Assembly (NCBI GenBank): GCA_028280355.1
Contig: JANQMB010000353.1
Location: forward strand, 1-32,066
Direction of reading: 5' to 3'
DNA length: 32,066 nt
Source of the DNA: Verrucomicrobiales bacterium
GTDB lineage: Bacteria > Verrucomicrobiota > Verrucomicrobiia > Verrucomicrobiales > DEV007
Part shown: positions 8,000-18,289 of the stretch, piece after piece
Position numbering within the stretch: the stretch's first letter is position 1
Layout: every line of letters begins with the position of its first letter
Position numbers and translations under genes: made by a program
Notes under the pieces: model-generated
What the model was told of the DNA's origin: nothing
Database searches by the model: none
What the model saw: only the letters and a program-made list of their open reading frames with translations

Positions 8000-10900
8000 C
8001 CCCGCGACACTCGCAACCTGAGCAACGCGCTCAGCTCGCGCCCCGACATCGCCGTGATCGGGCTCGCCCTGCGCGTCCCCGGCGCCCGTTCGCCCGACGA
8101 GTTCTGGCGGAACCTCAGGGACGGGGTCGAATGCGTCGAGCGCCTCGACGAAACCCAGCTCGCGGCGGCCGGGGTGGACATCGACTCGGTCCGGAGCGAC
8201 CCGAACTACGTCGCCGCGAAGGGGGTCATCGCGGACGTCGACCGCTTCGACGCCGCCTTCTTCGGTATCCTGCCCAAGGAGGCGGAGATGATGGACCCGC
8301 AGCAGCGCCTGTTCCTCGAGCTCTCCCACGAGGCGCTGGAGCGCGCAGGGTACAACCCCGAGACCTACGCCGGGAAGGTCGGGGTCTACGCCGGCGCCTA
8401 CCTCGACACCTACCTGATCGCCAACATCTGCCGGGACGGGCAGTTCCTCGACGAGTGGATCCCCTCCATCCAGGTCGGCGCCCTCGGCACCGAGCTCGGC
8501 AACGACAAGGACTACCTCGCCACGCGCGTCGCCTACAAGCTCAACCTGCGCGGCCCCAGCATGACCCTGCAGACCGCCTGCTCGACCTCGCTGGTCGCCA
8601 TCGCCCAGGCCTGCCAGAGCCTCGTCACCAACCAGAGCGACATGGCGCTCGCCGGCGGCGTCACCATCACCGTCCCACAGGAGAAGGGCTATTCCTATCA
8701 AGAGGGCGGAATCCTCTCCCCGGACGGCCACTGCCGCGCCTTCGACCACCGCGCCGCGGGCACGGTGTTCAGCAACGGCGGCGGCGCGGTCCTGTTGAAG
8801 CGGCTCGACGACGCGATCGCCGACGGCGACCACATCTACTCGGTCATCCGGGGGTACGCGCTCAACAACGACGGCGGGGAGAAACACAGCTATACGGCGC
8901 CGAGCGTCGAGGGGCAGTCGGACGTGATCCGCATGGCGCAGCAGATGGCCGGCGTCGACCCCGAGACCATCACCTGCGTCGAGGCGCACGGCACGGGCAC
9001 CTCGCTCGGCGACCCGATCGAGGTGGCCGGCCTCTCGGGCGCCTTCCGCGAGGGCACGGACAAGAGCGGCTTCTGCGCCCTCGGCTCGCTGAAGCCGAAC
9101 CTCGGGCACCTCGACGTCGCCTCCGGGGTGGCGGCAGTGAGCAAGGTGAGCCTGGCGCTCCTCCACCGGCAGATCCCGCCGCTGATCAACTTCGAGAAGC
9201 CGAACCCGAAGATCGACTTCGAGAGCAGCCCCTTCTACATCAACACCGAGCTGGCCGAGTGGCGGCCGGCGGAGGGGGCGCCGCGGCGCGCCGGGGTGAG
9301 CTCGTTCGGGGTCGGCGGCACCAACGCCCATGTGGTCATGGAGGAGGCGCCGGCCCGCCGGCTCCTCCCTTCGACCCGGAGCCAGTTCCTGTTCCCAGTC
9401 TCCGCCAAGACCCCGACCGCCCTCGGGGCGGCGACGGACAACCTGGCGGGCTGGTTCGCCGAACACCGGGGCCTGGCGCCGGACGACGCCGCCTACACCC
9501 TCCAGGTCGGCCGCAAGGCCTTCGCCCACCGCCGTTTCGTCGTCGCGGGCTCTGCGGAGGAGGCCGCCGCCGAACTCGCCAAGCCCGGCGGCAAGGCCTG
9601 GCTGACCAAGGTGGCCGACCCGCCGGTGGCCTTCATGTTCCCGGGCCAGGGCGCACAGAAGGTGGGCATGGCCCGCGAGCTGTACCGCACCGAGCCGTTC
9701 TTCCGCGAACAGATCAACAACTGCGCCGAAATCCTCAAGGCGGACATCGGCCGCGACATCCGCGACGTCATCTTCCCGCCCGAGGGCACCGACCCCGACG
9801 AGGCCGCCGCGGCGCTCAAGCAGACGGTCGTCGCGCAGCCGGCGATCTTCGTCATCGAGAACGCCATGGCCCGGCTCTGGATGCACTGGGGCGTCAGGCC
9901 GGCCACCATGGTGGGGCACAGCGTCGGCGAGTTCGCCGCCGCCTGCATCGCCGGGGTCTTCACCCTCGAGGAGGGGCTGGCCATCCTCGCCGCCCGCGGC
10001 CGCCTGATGGGCGACCTCCCCGAGGGGGGGATGCTCTCGGTGCGCGCGCCCGAGTCGGAACTCGAGGGGTACCTCGGCGACGGCGTCGACCTGGCCGCGA
10101 TCAACGGGCCGGAGCTCTGCGTCGCCGCCGGCCCGGACGACAAGCTCGCCGCGCTCGCCGCCCGGCTCGAGGCCGACGGCATCACAGCGAAGCCCCTGCA
10201 CACCTCGCACGCCTTCCACTCGTGGATGATGGACCCGGTGATCGAGCCCTTCGTCGAGGTCCTCGCCGGGGTCGACCTGAAGGCTCCGGAGATCCCGATC
10301 TTCCCGACCGCCACCAACGCACCGCGGCCCGCCGACCGGGCGGCCGACCCCAACTACTGGGCGCGCCACCTGCGCAACCCGGTGCGCTTCTACGGCGCCC
10401 TCGAACACCTCTGGGGGCAGCCCGACCACCTGCTGCTCGAGGTCGGTCCCGGGAACACCCTGGCGACCCTGGCGAAGCAGAACCCGGACCGCTCGGCCAA
10501 GCAGGCAGTCTTCGCCTCCTCGCCACACGCCGCCTCCGAGGAGGGCGACGCGTCCGCCTTCCTGAAAACGCTCGGCGGCCTGTGGGCGAGCGGCGTCACC
10601 GTCGACTGGGGGAACTACTACGCCTACGAGAGGCGCGGCCGCGTGCCCCTGCCCACCTACCCTTTCGAGCGCAAACGCTTTTGGAAAGAGGCCCCCGCCC
10701 GGCCCGGGGCGGCGCCCGCAGCAACAGCAGCCGCAAGCCCGACCGCGGGCGGTGTGGCCCCAGGCTTTGAACCACCGGCAACACCCGTCATGAAACAACA
10801 ACCGCAACGCACCCAGGTACTCGAGGAGCGCATCAGGGAGGAGCTCTCGGCGCTCTCCGGTTTCGAACCCGAAGACCTCGACCCCGGCGCCAGCTTCCTC

Positions 10901-13900
10901 GAACTCGGCTTCGACTCGCTCCTGCTCACCCAGGTGAGCAAGTCCTTCGAGACCGCCTTCGGGGTCAAAGTCACCCTGCGCGACCTACTCGACGAACACC
11001 CGAACATCGCCGCGATGGCCGCCCACTTCGACGCCGTCCTCGACCCCTCCCTGTTCGCCGCGCCCGAGGAGCCGAAGGCCGAACCGGCAGCGCCGCCCGC
11101 GGCCCCGACGGCCGAGACCCAAGCACAGCCGCCGGCGATGGCACCGCCGTCCCCCATGCCCACCCCACCGGCCGCCCCCGCACCTGGGGCGCCACCGGCC
11201 GCGTACCCGCCGATGCCGATGCCCTTCCACCCGCCGATGTACCCGATGGCCTGGCCCGGCATGCCGATGCCGCCCCAGCCCGGCGAGCAGGGCGGGCAGG
11301 TCGCCGCCCTCGCCGAACAGGTCCAGGCGCTCGCCGAACAGGTCGCCGCCCTGGCCACCCCAGGATCCGCCGCCCCCCCCGCAGCGAGAGGGACGCCGGC
11401 CGCACCCGCGGCGGCGCCCAAACCGACACAGGCAGCTGCGACCGCGGCGCCCGAGCCCGCAAAGCCCGAGGAGAAAGGCAAATCGTTCGGCCCGGGGCTC
11501 AGCATCGACCGCTCGGTCGACGAGGGCCTGACCGAACGGCAGCGGAAGCATATCGCCGAGCTGGTCGAGCGCTACACGCGCAGGACCGCGCGCTCGAAGG
11601 AGCTCACCCAGCGCTACCGCCACTGCTACGCCGACCCGCGCACCGCCTCGGGCTTCAACCGGCTGTGGAAGGAGATGTGCTACCAGATCGTCGTCGAACG
11701 CTCGAAGGGCTCGCGCCTGCTCGACCGCGACGGCAACGAGTACATCGACCTGCTGAACGGCTTCGGTCCCGGCTTCCTCGGCCACTCGCCCGACTTCGTC
11801 GTCGAGGCCCTGCACGCCCAGATCGACCGCGGCTTCGAGGTCGGCCCGCAGTCGCCGGTCGCCGGCGAAGTCGCCGAGCTGTTCTGTGAGATCACCGGCA
11901 ACGAGCGCGCCAGCTTCGTCAACACCGGCTCGGAGGCGGTGCAGGCCGCCATGCGGCTGTCGCGCACCGTCACCGGGCGCGACAAGGTCGCCCTGTTCGC
12001 AAAGGACTACCACGGCAACTTCGACGAGGTGCTGGTGAGGGGGGTCGGCAGCGGCGGGAAAGCCCGCTCGTTGCCCTCCGCCCCTGGCATCCCGAACCGC
12101 GCCGTCGAGGACATCCTCGTCCTCCCCTACGGGACTGACGAGGCGCTCGAGGTCATCCGCGCCAACGCCGATCAGCTCGCCGCGGTGCTCGTCGAACCGG
12201 TGCAGAGCCGGCGCCCCGAGTTCCAGCCGATCGAGTTCGTCCGCGAGCTGCGCGAGGTCACCGAGGCCTCCGGTACGCTGCTGGTCTTCGACGAGGTCAT
12301 CACCGGCTTCCGCACCGGCCCGGGCGGCGCGCAGAGCTGGTTCGGGGTCGAGGCCGACCTCGCCACCTACGGCAAGGTTGTCGGCGGCGGGATGCCCATC
12401 GGCATTGTCGCTGGCAAGGCCGAACACATGGACACCTTCGACGGCGGGTTCTGGCAATACGGGGACGACTCCTTCCCGGAGAAGCCGGTGACCTTCTTCG
12501 CCGGGACCTTCGTCCGCCACCCGCTGGCCATGGCCGCCGCCAAGGCGACCCTCGAGTTCCTGCACGACGCCGACACCTCGCTCTGGGAGGGCCTCCGCTC
12601 CAGGGCCGACCGGCTGGCGGGGGGCGTCGACGCCTTCTTCGCCGACAACGACATCCCGATCCGCATGCCGAACTTCGGCTCGCAGATGTTCGTCCGCGTC
12701 GCCGAGGACCAGAAATACGCCAACCTCCTGTTCTACCACCTGCGCGAGCGGGGCGTCTTCCTGCTGGAGACCTTCCCGTCCTACATGACCATCGCCCACA
12801 CCGACGAGGACGTGGACTACGTGCTCTCTGCCTTCAAGGACTCGGCCGCGGAGCTGCAGGACGCGGGGTTCTTCGCGGGCTCGAAGCCGCTGCCGGCACC
12901 GCCGAGCGACCGGCCGGCCGGTCCGCCGCGCCAGCTCGCCGACCCCGCGCCACCCCCAACGGGGACGCCCGACCGGCCACCGGTGATCGAGGCGCCGACC
13001 ACCGAGGCGCAGAAGGAGGTGCTTCTCGCCTCGCGGATCAGCCCGGAGGCCTCCTGCGCCTTCAACGAACCCGGGCTGCTGAGAATCAAAGGCGCCCTCG
13101 ATAGCGAAGCCTTGGAGCGTGCGATGAACGTGCTGCTCTCCCGCCACGACGCGCTGCGCGCCCGTTTCCCGGAGGGCGGCGAGACCTTCGTCATCCAGGC
13201 GGAGGAGACGATGAACCTGCCGTCCGAGGACCTCTCGGGGTTGGACGTGGAAGCGAGGGAGGCGGCGCTCGACGCCGCCGGCGCCAACGAGTCGACGCGC
13301 CCCTTCGACCTCGAACGCGGACCGCTCGTCCGCGCCAGGCTCTTCAAGCTCGCCGAGGACGAACACGTCCTGCTGATCACCGCCCACCACATCGTCTGCG
13401 ACGGCTGGGCCTTCAACGTCCTGGTCGACGAGCTCGGCCAGATCTACTCGGCGGAGGCCGGCGGGGCGGAGCTCGAACTCGAGCCGGCGCCGGAGTTTGC
13501 CGAACACGCCCGCGCCGCCCGGCGCACCCAGCTGAGCGACGACCACCGGCGCTCGAAAGAGTTCTGGCTGGGAAAGTATGATGGCGTGGTCGCGGAGTCG
13601 GGGATCCCGACCGACCGACCACGCCCGCATGCCCCCAGCTACCGCGGCGCCGTCGCCCGGACCGAGATCGGTCCGGACGCCGTCGAGGGCCTTCGCAAGG
13701 CCGGTGCGGCGGCCGGGGCGACGCTGTTCTCGACCCTCGTGGCGACCTTCGAGGCCTTCCTGCACCGGATCTCCGGCGACCGCGAGATCGTCCTCGCCAT
13801 CCCGACCGCCGGCCAGAACGAACCTGGCTGGGAGCGCCTGGTCGGACACTGCGTGAAGTTCCTACCGCTGCGGCTCGAGGTCGACCCGGCGGCCTCCTTC

Positions 13901-16900
13901 GCGGACACCCTGCGCGCGACCCGCACGGAGCTGGCCGAGGCGGTCGACCACCAGCACCTCGGGTACGGTGAGCTGGTGCGCGAGCTGGCCGGCACCGGCC
14001 GCGCGCCACGTGTCGACTTCGTCTGCAACGTCGACCGCATGGAACCCGGGAAGGGCTTCGACGGCCTCGACGTCTCCTTCACCGAGGGCCAACGCCTGTT
14101 CTGCAACTACACCATCTTCGCCAACATCGTCCTGCGCCCCGACGGCCTCGAGATGTTCTGGCAATACAACGCCGACCTCCTCGACGAGGCCACGGTCGCG
14201 CGCTGGATGGGCCACTTCGAGACCCTGCTTCGCGGCGCCGCCGCCGCACCCGACACCGCGCTGGCGGAGCTCCCACTGCTCGACGGCGCGGAGGAAGCCG
14301 AGCTGCTGCGCGGGGCGAGCGAGAACACCCTGCCCCCCGCCCCACGCGCCAGCATCCAACAGCTGTTCGCCGATCAGGTGGCGACCAGCCCCGGATCGAT
14401 CGCGGTCGCCGACGGGGGCTCCTCCCTCAGCTACGCCGAACTCGACCGCCAGTCCGACGGCGCTGCGTCCCAGCTCGCAGCCGCCGGCGTCCGCCCCGGC
14501 GACCGGGTGGCCGTCTTCCTGCCACGCTCCCCGGGGCTGGTCGCCACGCTGCTCGGCATCCTCAAGGCCGGTGCCACCTACGTCCCGGTCGACCCCGATT
14601 ACCCCCCCGAGCGCATCGCGCTGATGCTCGAGTCCGCCGCTATCAAAACGGTAGTGACCAACGGGAAACTCGCCGGAAACCTGCCCGAGGCGGCGGGCGA
14701 TATCGGTGTGCTCCTCGCCGACGGCGACGGCTTCTTCAGCCCGCCGCCGGCGGGCTTCGAGGCGGTCGAGGGCGACCCGGAGGACCCCGCCTACGTGATC
14801 TTCACCTCCGGCTCCACCGGGCGCCCGAAGGGCGTCGCCGTCCCCCACCGCGGCGTCGTCCGCCTGGTGAGAAACACCGATTTCGCCGACCTCGGCCCCG
14901 ACCAGGTCTTCCTGGCTGCCGCCGCGCTGTCGTTCGACGCCTCGACCTTCGAGATTTGGGCGCCCCTGCTCAACGGCGGCAAACTCGCCCTGCTCCCGCC
15001 CGGCACGCCGACGCCGAAACGCATCGCCGACGCCGTGGACCGGCACGGGGTCACCACCCTCTGGCTAACCGCCGGGCTGTTCCAGCTGATGGTCGACGAG
15101 GACCCGGCCGCCCTGCGCGGCCTGCGGCAGCTGCTGAGCGGCGGCGACGTGCTCTCCGTGCCCCACGTCCGCAAGGCCTTCGCCGCCCTGCCGGACTGCC
15201 GCCTGATCAACGCTTACGGGCCGACCGAGAACACCACCTTCACCACCTGCCACACCATCACCGAGGAGGACCTCGCGGCCGAATCGATCCCGATCGGCAA
15301 GGCCATCCCCGGCACCCAGGTCTACGTGCTCGACGAGGCCCTCCGCCCCACACCGGTCGGTGTGCCGGGCGAACTCTATATCGGCGGCGACGGACTGGCG
15401 CTGGGCTACCTGGGCGACCCGGGGCGCAGCGCGGAGAAGTTCGTCGACAACCCGCTTCCGGGGACACCGGGCGACAAGCTCTACCGCAGCGGCGACCGCT
15501 GCCAGCTCCGGGCGGACGGCACCGTCGAGTTCCTCGGGCGCGATGACGGGCAGGTGAAGATCCGCGGCTTCCGGGTCGAGCGCGGCGAGATCGAATGCGC
15601 CCTCAACACCCTGCCGGAGGTCGCCAGTAGCGCGGTCGTCGTCCGGGGAGAGGGCGCCGACACCAAGACGCTGGCCGCCTACGTGGTCTCCGCAAACGGG
15701 GCGACCGACACGGCGTCCCTGCGCGACGCCCTGGCAGGAACCCTACCCGCCTACCTGATCCCCGAGTCCATCACACCCATCGAGACCCTACCCCTCAACC
15801 CCAACGGCAAGATCGACTACGGCGCCCTCCCCGCCCCCGCCGAAACCTCGCGGGAGGAATACCGGTACGAGCCGCCAAAGAACGAGGTCGAGTCCCACCT
15901 GCAGAACGTCTGGGAAGACCTGTTCGGCAAGGAGCCGCTCGGCGTCGAGGACGACTTCTTCGAGCTCGGCGGCCACTCGCTGCTCGGCCTGCGCCTCATC
16001 ACCCGCATCGAGAAAGACTTCGACCGCAGCCTGCCGCTCTCGACCCTCGTCGAGGCGCCGACCATCCGCGGGCTCTCCCGCCGCATCGCCTCGCCGCGCG
16101 ACGGCGCGGAGCGCGCCGGGAGCCTGTTCCAGATCCAGGCAGGCGACCCGGGCACGCCGCCGTTCTACGCCATCCACGGCGGCGATGGCGGCGCCCTGTT
16201 CTACCGCCACCTGGTACCCGGCATCGGCGGGGACCAGCCCCTCTACGGGCTCGAGTCGCCGCTGCTACGCTCGGCCACCCTCGACGGCATCCCCGAGAGC
16301 ATCGAGGCGCTGGCCAAAGGATACCTGAAGCAGATCCGCCCCACCGCCGGTGGCCGATACCGGCTCGGCGGATACTCCTTCGGCGGCGCCGTGGCCTACG
16401 AGATGGCCTGCCAGTTGGTCGCCGATGGCGGGGAGGGCGAACTCCTCGCCCTCTTCGACACCTGCAACCCCGCCGTCGACCCCCGCCCCTACACCCTGGC
16501 CGAACGCGTCGCCTTCAACTGGCAATCCGAGAAATCCGGCCTCGCGGGCAAGCTCGGCAAACTCGGCGGCCGGGTCGCCGCCGGCCTCGGCGAGCGCAAA
16601 CGGCGCAACGCGGTGACCGCCGAGGCGAACGCGCTCCTCGAACAGCGGGTCGCCGCCCGCGACGAGGAGGTGCGCCGCTTCCAGCTCAACGAGATCAGCA
16701 CCCGCCTCAGCGAGGATTACGACCCCCCGACCTACCCGGGGGCGATCACCCTCTTCAAGGCCGAGATCCCCGACGACAAGTACGAATACACCGAACTGCT
16801 GGGCTGGGAGGGGCTGGCCGAGGGCGGCGTTGAGGTGGTCCCGGTCCCCGGCGAACACCTGACCATCTTCGACCCCGAGAACGCCGGGGCGCTGGCGGGG

Positions 16901-16945
16901 GCGGTACGCGCCCAGATCGAGAAAATCCCCCGGAGCGTGCGCTAG
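5969..16945 (+). CDS. Hybrid PKS-NRPS megasynthase: FkbH-ACP-KS-AT-ACP-AMT-C-A-PCP-TE
   Basis: 3658 residues in one chain. The start is ATG 5969, overlapping the amidase stop; the same frame is open upstream to 5564 but only as an out-of-frame reading of the amidase. Domain order by residue: FkbH-like glyceryl loading domain about 5-515; ACP1 about 605-675; ketosynthase 693-1127; malonyl-type acyltransferase about 1220-1570; ACP2 about 1615-1690; Pro/Met/Ala-rich linker about 1695-1840; class III PLP aminotransferase about 1840-2302; condensation about 2341-2774; adenylation about 2793-3290; PCP about 3300-3372; thioesterase about 3384-3655. All carrier serines (635, 1650, 3337) and catalytic residues checked are present. 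There is no ketoreductase, consistent with the beta-keto group going to the aminotransferase. Predicted product: a 3-amino-4,5-dihydroxypentanoyl unit joined to one amino acid and released or cyclised by the TE. No PPTase, transporter or regulator lies nearby. The order resembles MycA/ItuA synthetases with the acyl ligase exchanged for FkbH. Confidence 0.95.
8042..11040 (+). other. PKS module: KS-AT-ACP2
   Basis: The KS starts at DIAVIGLALRVPG (residue 693), with active-site Cys871 (QTACSTS), His1007 (EAHGTGTSLGDP) and His1047 (KPNLGHLDVASG); it ends near VGGTNAHVVMEEAP. The AT has PGQGAQ, nucleophile Ser1318 in GHSVGEF, and HAFHS at 1414-1418, the motif linked to malonyl-CoA rather than methylmalonyl-CoA. 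The post-AT region ends in the usual PTYPFERKRFW. ACP2 has Ser1650 in ELGFDSLLL. No KR, DH, ER or MT domain lies between AT and ACP, so the product is an unreduced beta-keto thioester. Confidence 0.92.
11041..11485 (+). other. Pro/Met/Ala-rich linker with short coiled coil
   Basis: About 150 residues between ACP2 and the aminotransferase have no recognisable fold. They include a run dominated by Pro, Met, Tyr and Trp (for example PMPMPFHPPMYPMAWPGMPM) and a short helical repeat, ALAEQVQALAEQVAALA, that could form a coiled coil. It is probably a flexible tether letting ACP2 reach the aminotransferase, perhaps with self-association through the coiled coil. Confidence 0.7.
11486..12880 (+). other. 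Class III PLP-dependent aminotransferase domain (AMT)
   Basis: The fold is of the glutamate-1-semialdehyde-aminotransferase type used in MycA/ItuA. Seen: DRDGNEYIDLLNGFGPGFLGH, NTGSEAVQAAMRLSRTVTG, FDEVITGFRTGPGGAQ with PLP-binding Asp2108, and the Schiff-base Lys2136 in ATYGKVVGGGMPIG. It lies right after ACP2, so it should convert the beta-keto thioester to a beta-amino thioester. From memory, the MycA domain uses glutamine as amino donor; if so here, alpha-ketoglutaramate would be released, the substrate of the enzyme encoded just upstream. Confidence 0.9.
12985..16095 (+). other. NRPS module: C-A-PCP
   Basis: The C domain has the intact HHxxxDG motif (HHIVCDG, His2473/His2474/Asp2478). 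The A domain has A3 YVIFTSGSTGRPKG, A4 SFDASTFEIW, A5 NAYGPTENTTF, A7/A8 YRSGDRCQLR and GRDDGQVKIRGFR, and A10 Lys3281 in NPNGKIDY. Reading the specificity positions against GrsA by eye gives D-A-F-W-L-G-A-T-F-K, closest to known valine codes. Treat it as a branched or small aliphatic prediction only. The PCP has Ser3337 in ELGGHSLLG. No epimerase or methyltransferase domain is present. Confidence 0.9.
16120..16942 (+). other. Type I thioesterase domain (TE)
   Basis: The alpha/beta-hydrolase triad is visible: Ser3470 in GGYSFGGAVAYE, Asp3497 in LLALFDTCNP and His3630 in PGEHLTIF. It has the form of NRPS chain-terminating thioesterases (FYAIHGGDGGALFYRHL at the start). It would release the aminoacyl product by hydrolysis or by attack of the free beta-amino or hydroxyl groups. 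Confidence 0.92.
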
Positions 16946-16970
16946 CGAACAAAAGGAACCCTATGGAGCG

Positions 16971-17555
16971 ATGGTCGCCCTCGAAGATCTCCAAGCTGCC
17001 GACTGGCGCTCCCTCGAGCTCGTCTGCGCCCGGATGTTCTCGATGAGCGGCGACGAGGTCGAGCTCACCAGCTTCGGCCCCGACGGCGGCGTCGACATCA
17101 TCTGCTCCCGCGAGAACTTCACCTTCGGCGTCCAGTGCAAGCGGGAGCGGCAGAAGATCTCGCCCACCGCGGTGCGGGAGTTCGTCGGCAGCCTGGCCGC
17201 CTGGGACCTCAAGTGGGGCGTCTTCGTGACCACCGGGCAGTTCCGCCGCGAGGTCTACGGCGAGTTCGGCGAGAGGGACTTCCTCCGCCTCGTCGACGGC
17301 GGCAAGCTGATCGAGGCCCTGCGCTGGTTCGCGCCCGGCGACCAGGAGGAGATCACCTCCGACCTGTTCGAAGACCCGCTCTGGGACGCCCCCACCTGCT
17401 GCAACTGCGGGGTCAAGATGGTCCCCGCCAAGATCTACGAGCGGGACGAGCCCTACTGGGAATGCTGCAACGCCCACGCCGACCCCGGCTGCTCGGTGCG
17501 GATGCCCGGCACCGCCTTCGAGATCCACGACCGGCACCGCGAGTTCTTCGCCTAG
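16971..17555 (+). CDS. Mrr-like PD-(D/E)xK nuclease with C-terminal zinc ribbon
   Basis: 194 residues. Seen: an Mrr_cat-type core (about 8-120) with Glu16 and the PD-(D/E)xK motif GPDGGVDI (Asp42) and VQCK (Gln55-Lys57), then the conserved GVFVTTGQF. The C-terminus has a CxxC...C(8)C cluster (Cys143, Cys146, Cys165/166, Cys174) like a topoisomerase-type zinc ribbon. Known: Mrr-family nucleases cut modified or foreign DNA; small stand-alone members also occur in mobile or defence regions. It begins 25 bases after the megasynthase stop on the same strand, and may be co-transcribed without being functionally related. ATG 16971 was chosen because GGAG lies just upstream (2-base spacing, tight) and AGGA at 16954. 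No methyltransferase partner or other Mrr fusion domain is seen. Confidence 0.82.
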   Translation: MVALEDLQAADWRSLELVCARMFSMSGDEVELTSFGPDGGVDIICSRENFTFGVQCKRERQKISPTAVREFVGSLAAWDLKWGVFVTTGQFRREVYGEFGERDFLRLVDGGKLIEALRWFAPGDQEEITSDLFEDPLWDAPTCCNCGVKMVPAKIYERDEPYWECCNAHADPGCSVRMPGTAFEIHDRHREFFA

Positions 17556-17593
17556 GGCGCGGCGGGTCGAGCACCCACCCCCGGCGGGAGGCA

Positions 17594-17797
17594 TCAGTCA
17601 CCAGGAGGTTCCCCCGCCCCCATCGCCGGCTGATAAGGCTTCGCCGTGACGCGCATCTCAAACGCAAAAAGGTAGAACGCCACCATAGCACCTGCCACGA
17701 TGGCAGCACCCGAAGGCTCATGGAATCGCAAAAGGACGAGCCCTCTGAGCATCGACAAATACGCCAGCATTCCGTCCGCCAGATTCAGATTGGGCAA
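17594..17797 (-). CDS. Small putative two-TM protein
   Basis: 67 residues from TTG 17797, or 58 residues from ATG 17770 (MLAYLSMLRG), which is preferred by start codon. Seen: two hydrophobic segments (LAYLSMLRGLVLLRF and AAIVAGAMVAFYLFAF) and a polar, Pro/Gly-rich tail. It has no recognised family. It is the last of the minus-strand small membrane ORFs downstream of the Rhs gene and ends 38 bases from the nuclease stop, so the two converge. A 35-residue soluble frame on the same strand (GTG 17825 to 17718) overlaps it and cannot be excluded. It could be an orphan immunity protein or non-coding. Confidence 0.4.
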   Translation of the reverse strand: MPNLNLADGMLAYLSMLRGLVLLRFHEPSGAAIVAGAMVAFYLFAFEMRVTAKPYQPAMGAGEPPGD

Positions 17798-17834
17798 AGG
17801 GGATCAGACAACAGCCATATTCCACCAAAATATC

Positions 17835-18083
17835 CTAACCAATTCTCCTTCTCCTCTGATCGAAAACTTCAACAAGATAAAAGGCCCCTGAAAAAAATAC
17901 TATAATGCCAGCAAAGTACAACATAAGAGCCGAAAACATCCGATTCTCAAACGGAAGGAATCCAGAGTAAGACGAAATCCACCGAAGAATCTCCGAAGCC
18001 ATCTGAGGAAAGATCTTCCCGATGAAGGCAGCGCCCAAAAACGCTACAAATAAGACCAGCCGGAAAACTTGGAAAATCCCCAT
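17835..18083 (-). CDS. Small two-TM protein
   Basis: 82 residues from ATG 18083. Seen: two clear hydrophobic helices (FRLVLFVAFLGAAFIGKIF at about 6-25; ALMLYFAGIIVFFSGAFYLV at about 51-70) and a basic tail (DQRRRRIG), suggesting the C-terminus is cytoplasmic. Codon use is AT-richer than in the window's core genes. It starts 6 bases after a 39-residue ORF. Its family is unknown; position and topology fit a bacteriocin-style or Rhs-type immunity protein, but this is inference. Confidence 0.5.
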   Translation of the reverse strand: MGIFQVFRLVLFVAFLGAAFIGKIFPQMASEILRWISSYSGFLPFENRMFSALMLYFAGIIVFFSGAFYLVEVFDQRRRRIG

Positions 18084-18089
18084 AACACA

Positions 18090-18209
18090 TTAGTAGTTTT
18101 CGAGGTTCGGAGGCAGATAAAATATCTGATACTTGATATTCTTCCAGCCGCTGAAGTCAATATAGCTATCGCCATTTGCGGCGCAGAACCGAGATCCTTT
18201 CCAGGGCAT
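18090..18209 (-). CDS. Very short ORF (39 residues), possible displaced toxin tail
   Basis: ATG 18209 to TAA 18090. The C-terminal half (DSYIDFSGWKNIKYQIFYLP) is rich in aromatic and polar residues and reads like folded protein rather than a shadow frame. It ends 6 bases before the 82-residue membrane protein. It overlaps a second, broken frame on the same strand (18166-18262). It may be the remnant of a toxin C-terminus left in front of its immunity gene; no homologue can be named. Confidence 0.3.
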   Translation of the reverse strand: MPWKGSRFCAANGDSYIDFSGWKNIKYQIFYLPPNLENY

Positions 18210-18262
18210 AGGACGCCGCAATCACAATGGCTGCACCTGCCCCATTGATATACCTCTTTCAT
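18166..18262 (-). pseudogene. Possible frameshifted small membrane ORF
   Basis: The frame starting at ATG 18262 (MKEVYQ) would join, after a shift near the GGGG run, a hydrophobic stretch GAGAAIVIAASYALERISVL that ends in a basic tail and TAG at 18166. The span is 97 bases (3n+1). This may be a decayed gene, a sequencing indel, or coincidence. Confidence 0.22.
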
Positions 18263-18289
18263 ACTCACCACCCCTCCGCCCAGAAGACA

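Noticed and set aside
7841-13849. Two long minus-strand open frames (about 990 and 950 codons) opposite the megasynthase
   Set aside because: Codon-mirror shadows of highly GC-biased coding DNA; no recognisable domains, while the plus strand has every catalytic motif.
17556-17593. Terminator between the nuclease and the convergent small ORF
   Set aside because: Only a 4-bp GGGT/ACCC pairing is visible and there is no T-run.
18044-18271. 75-codon minus-strand frame opening MVSMKEVYQWG
   Set aside because: After the first few codons it loses protein character; the neighbouring frames carry the better candidate peptides.
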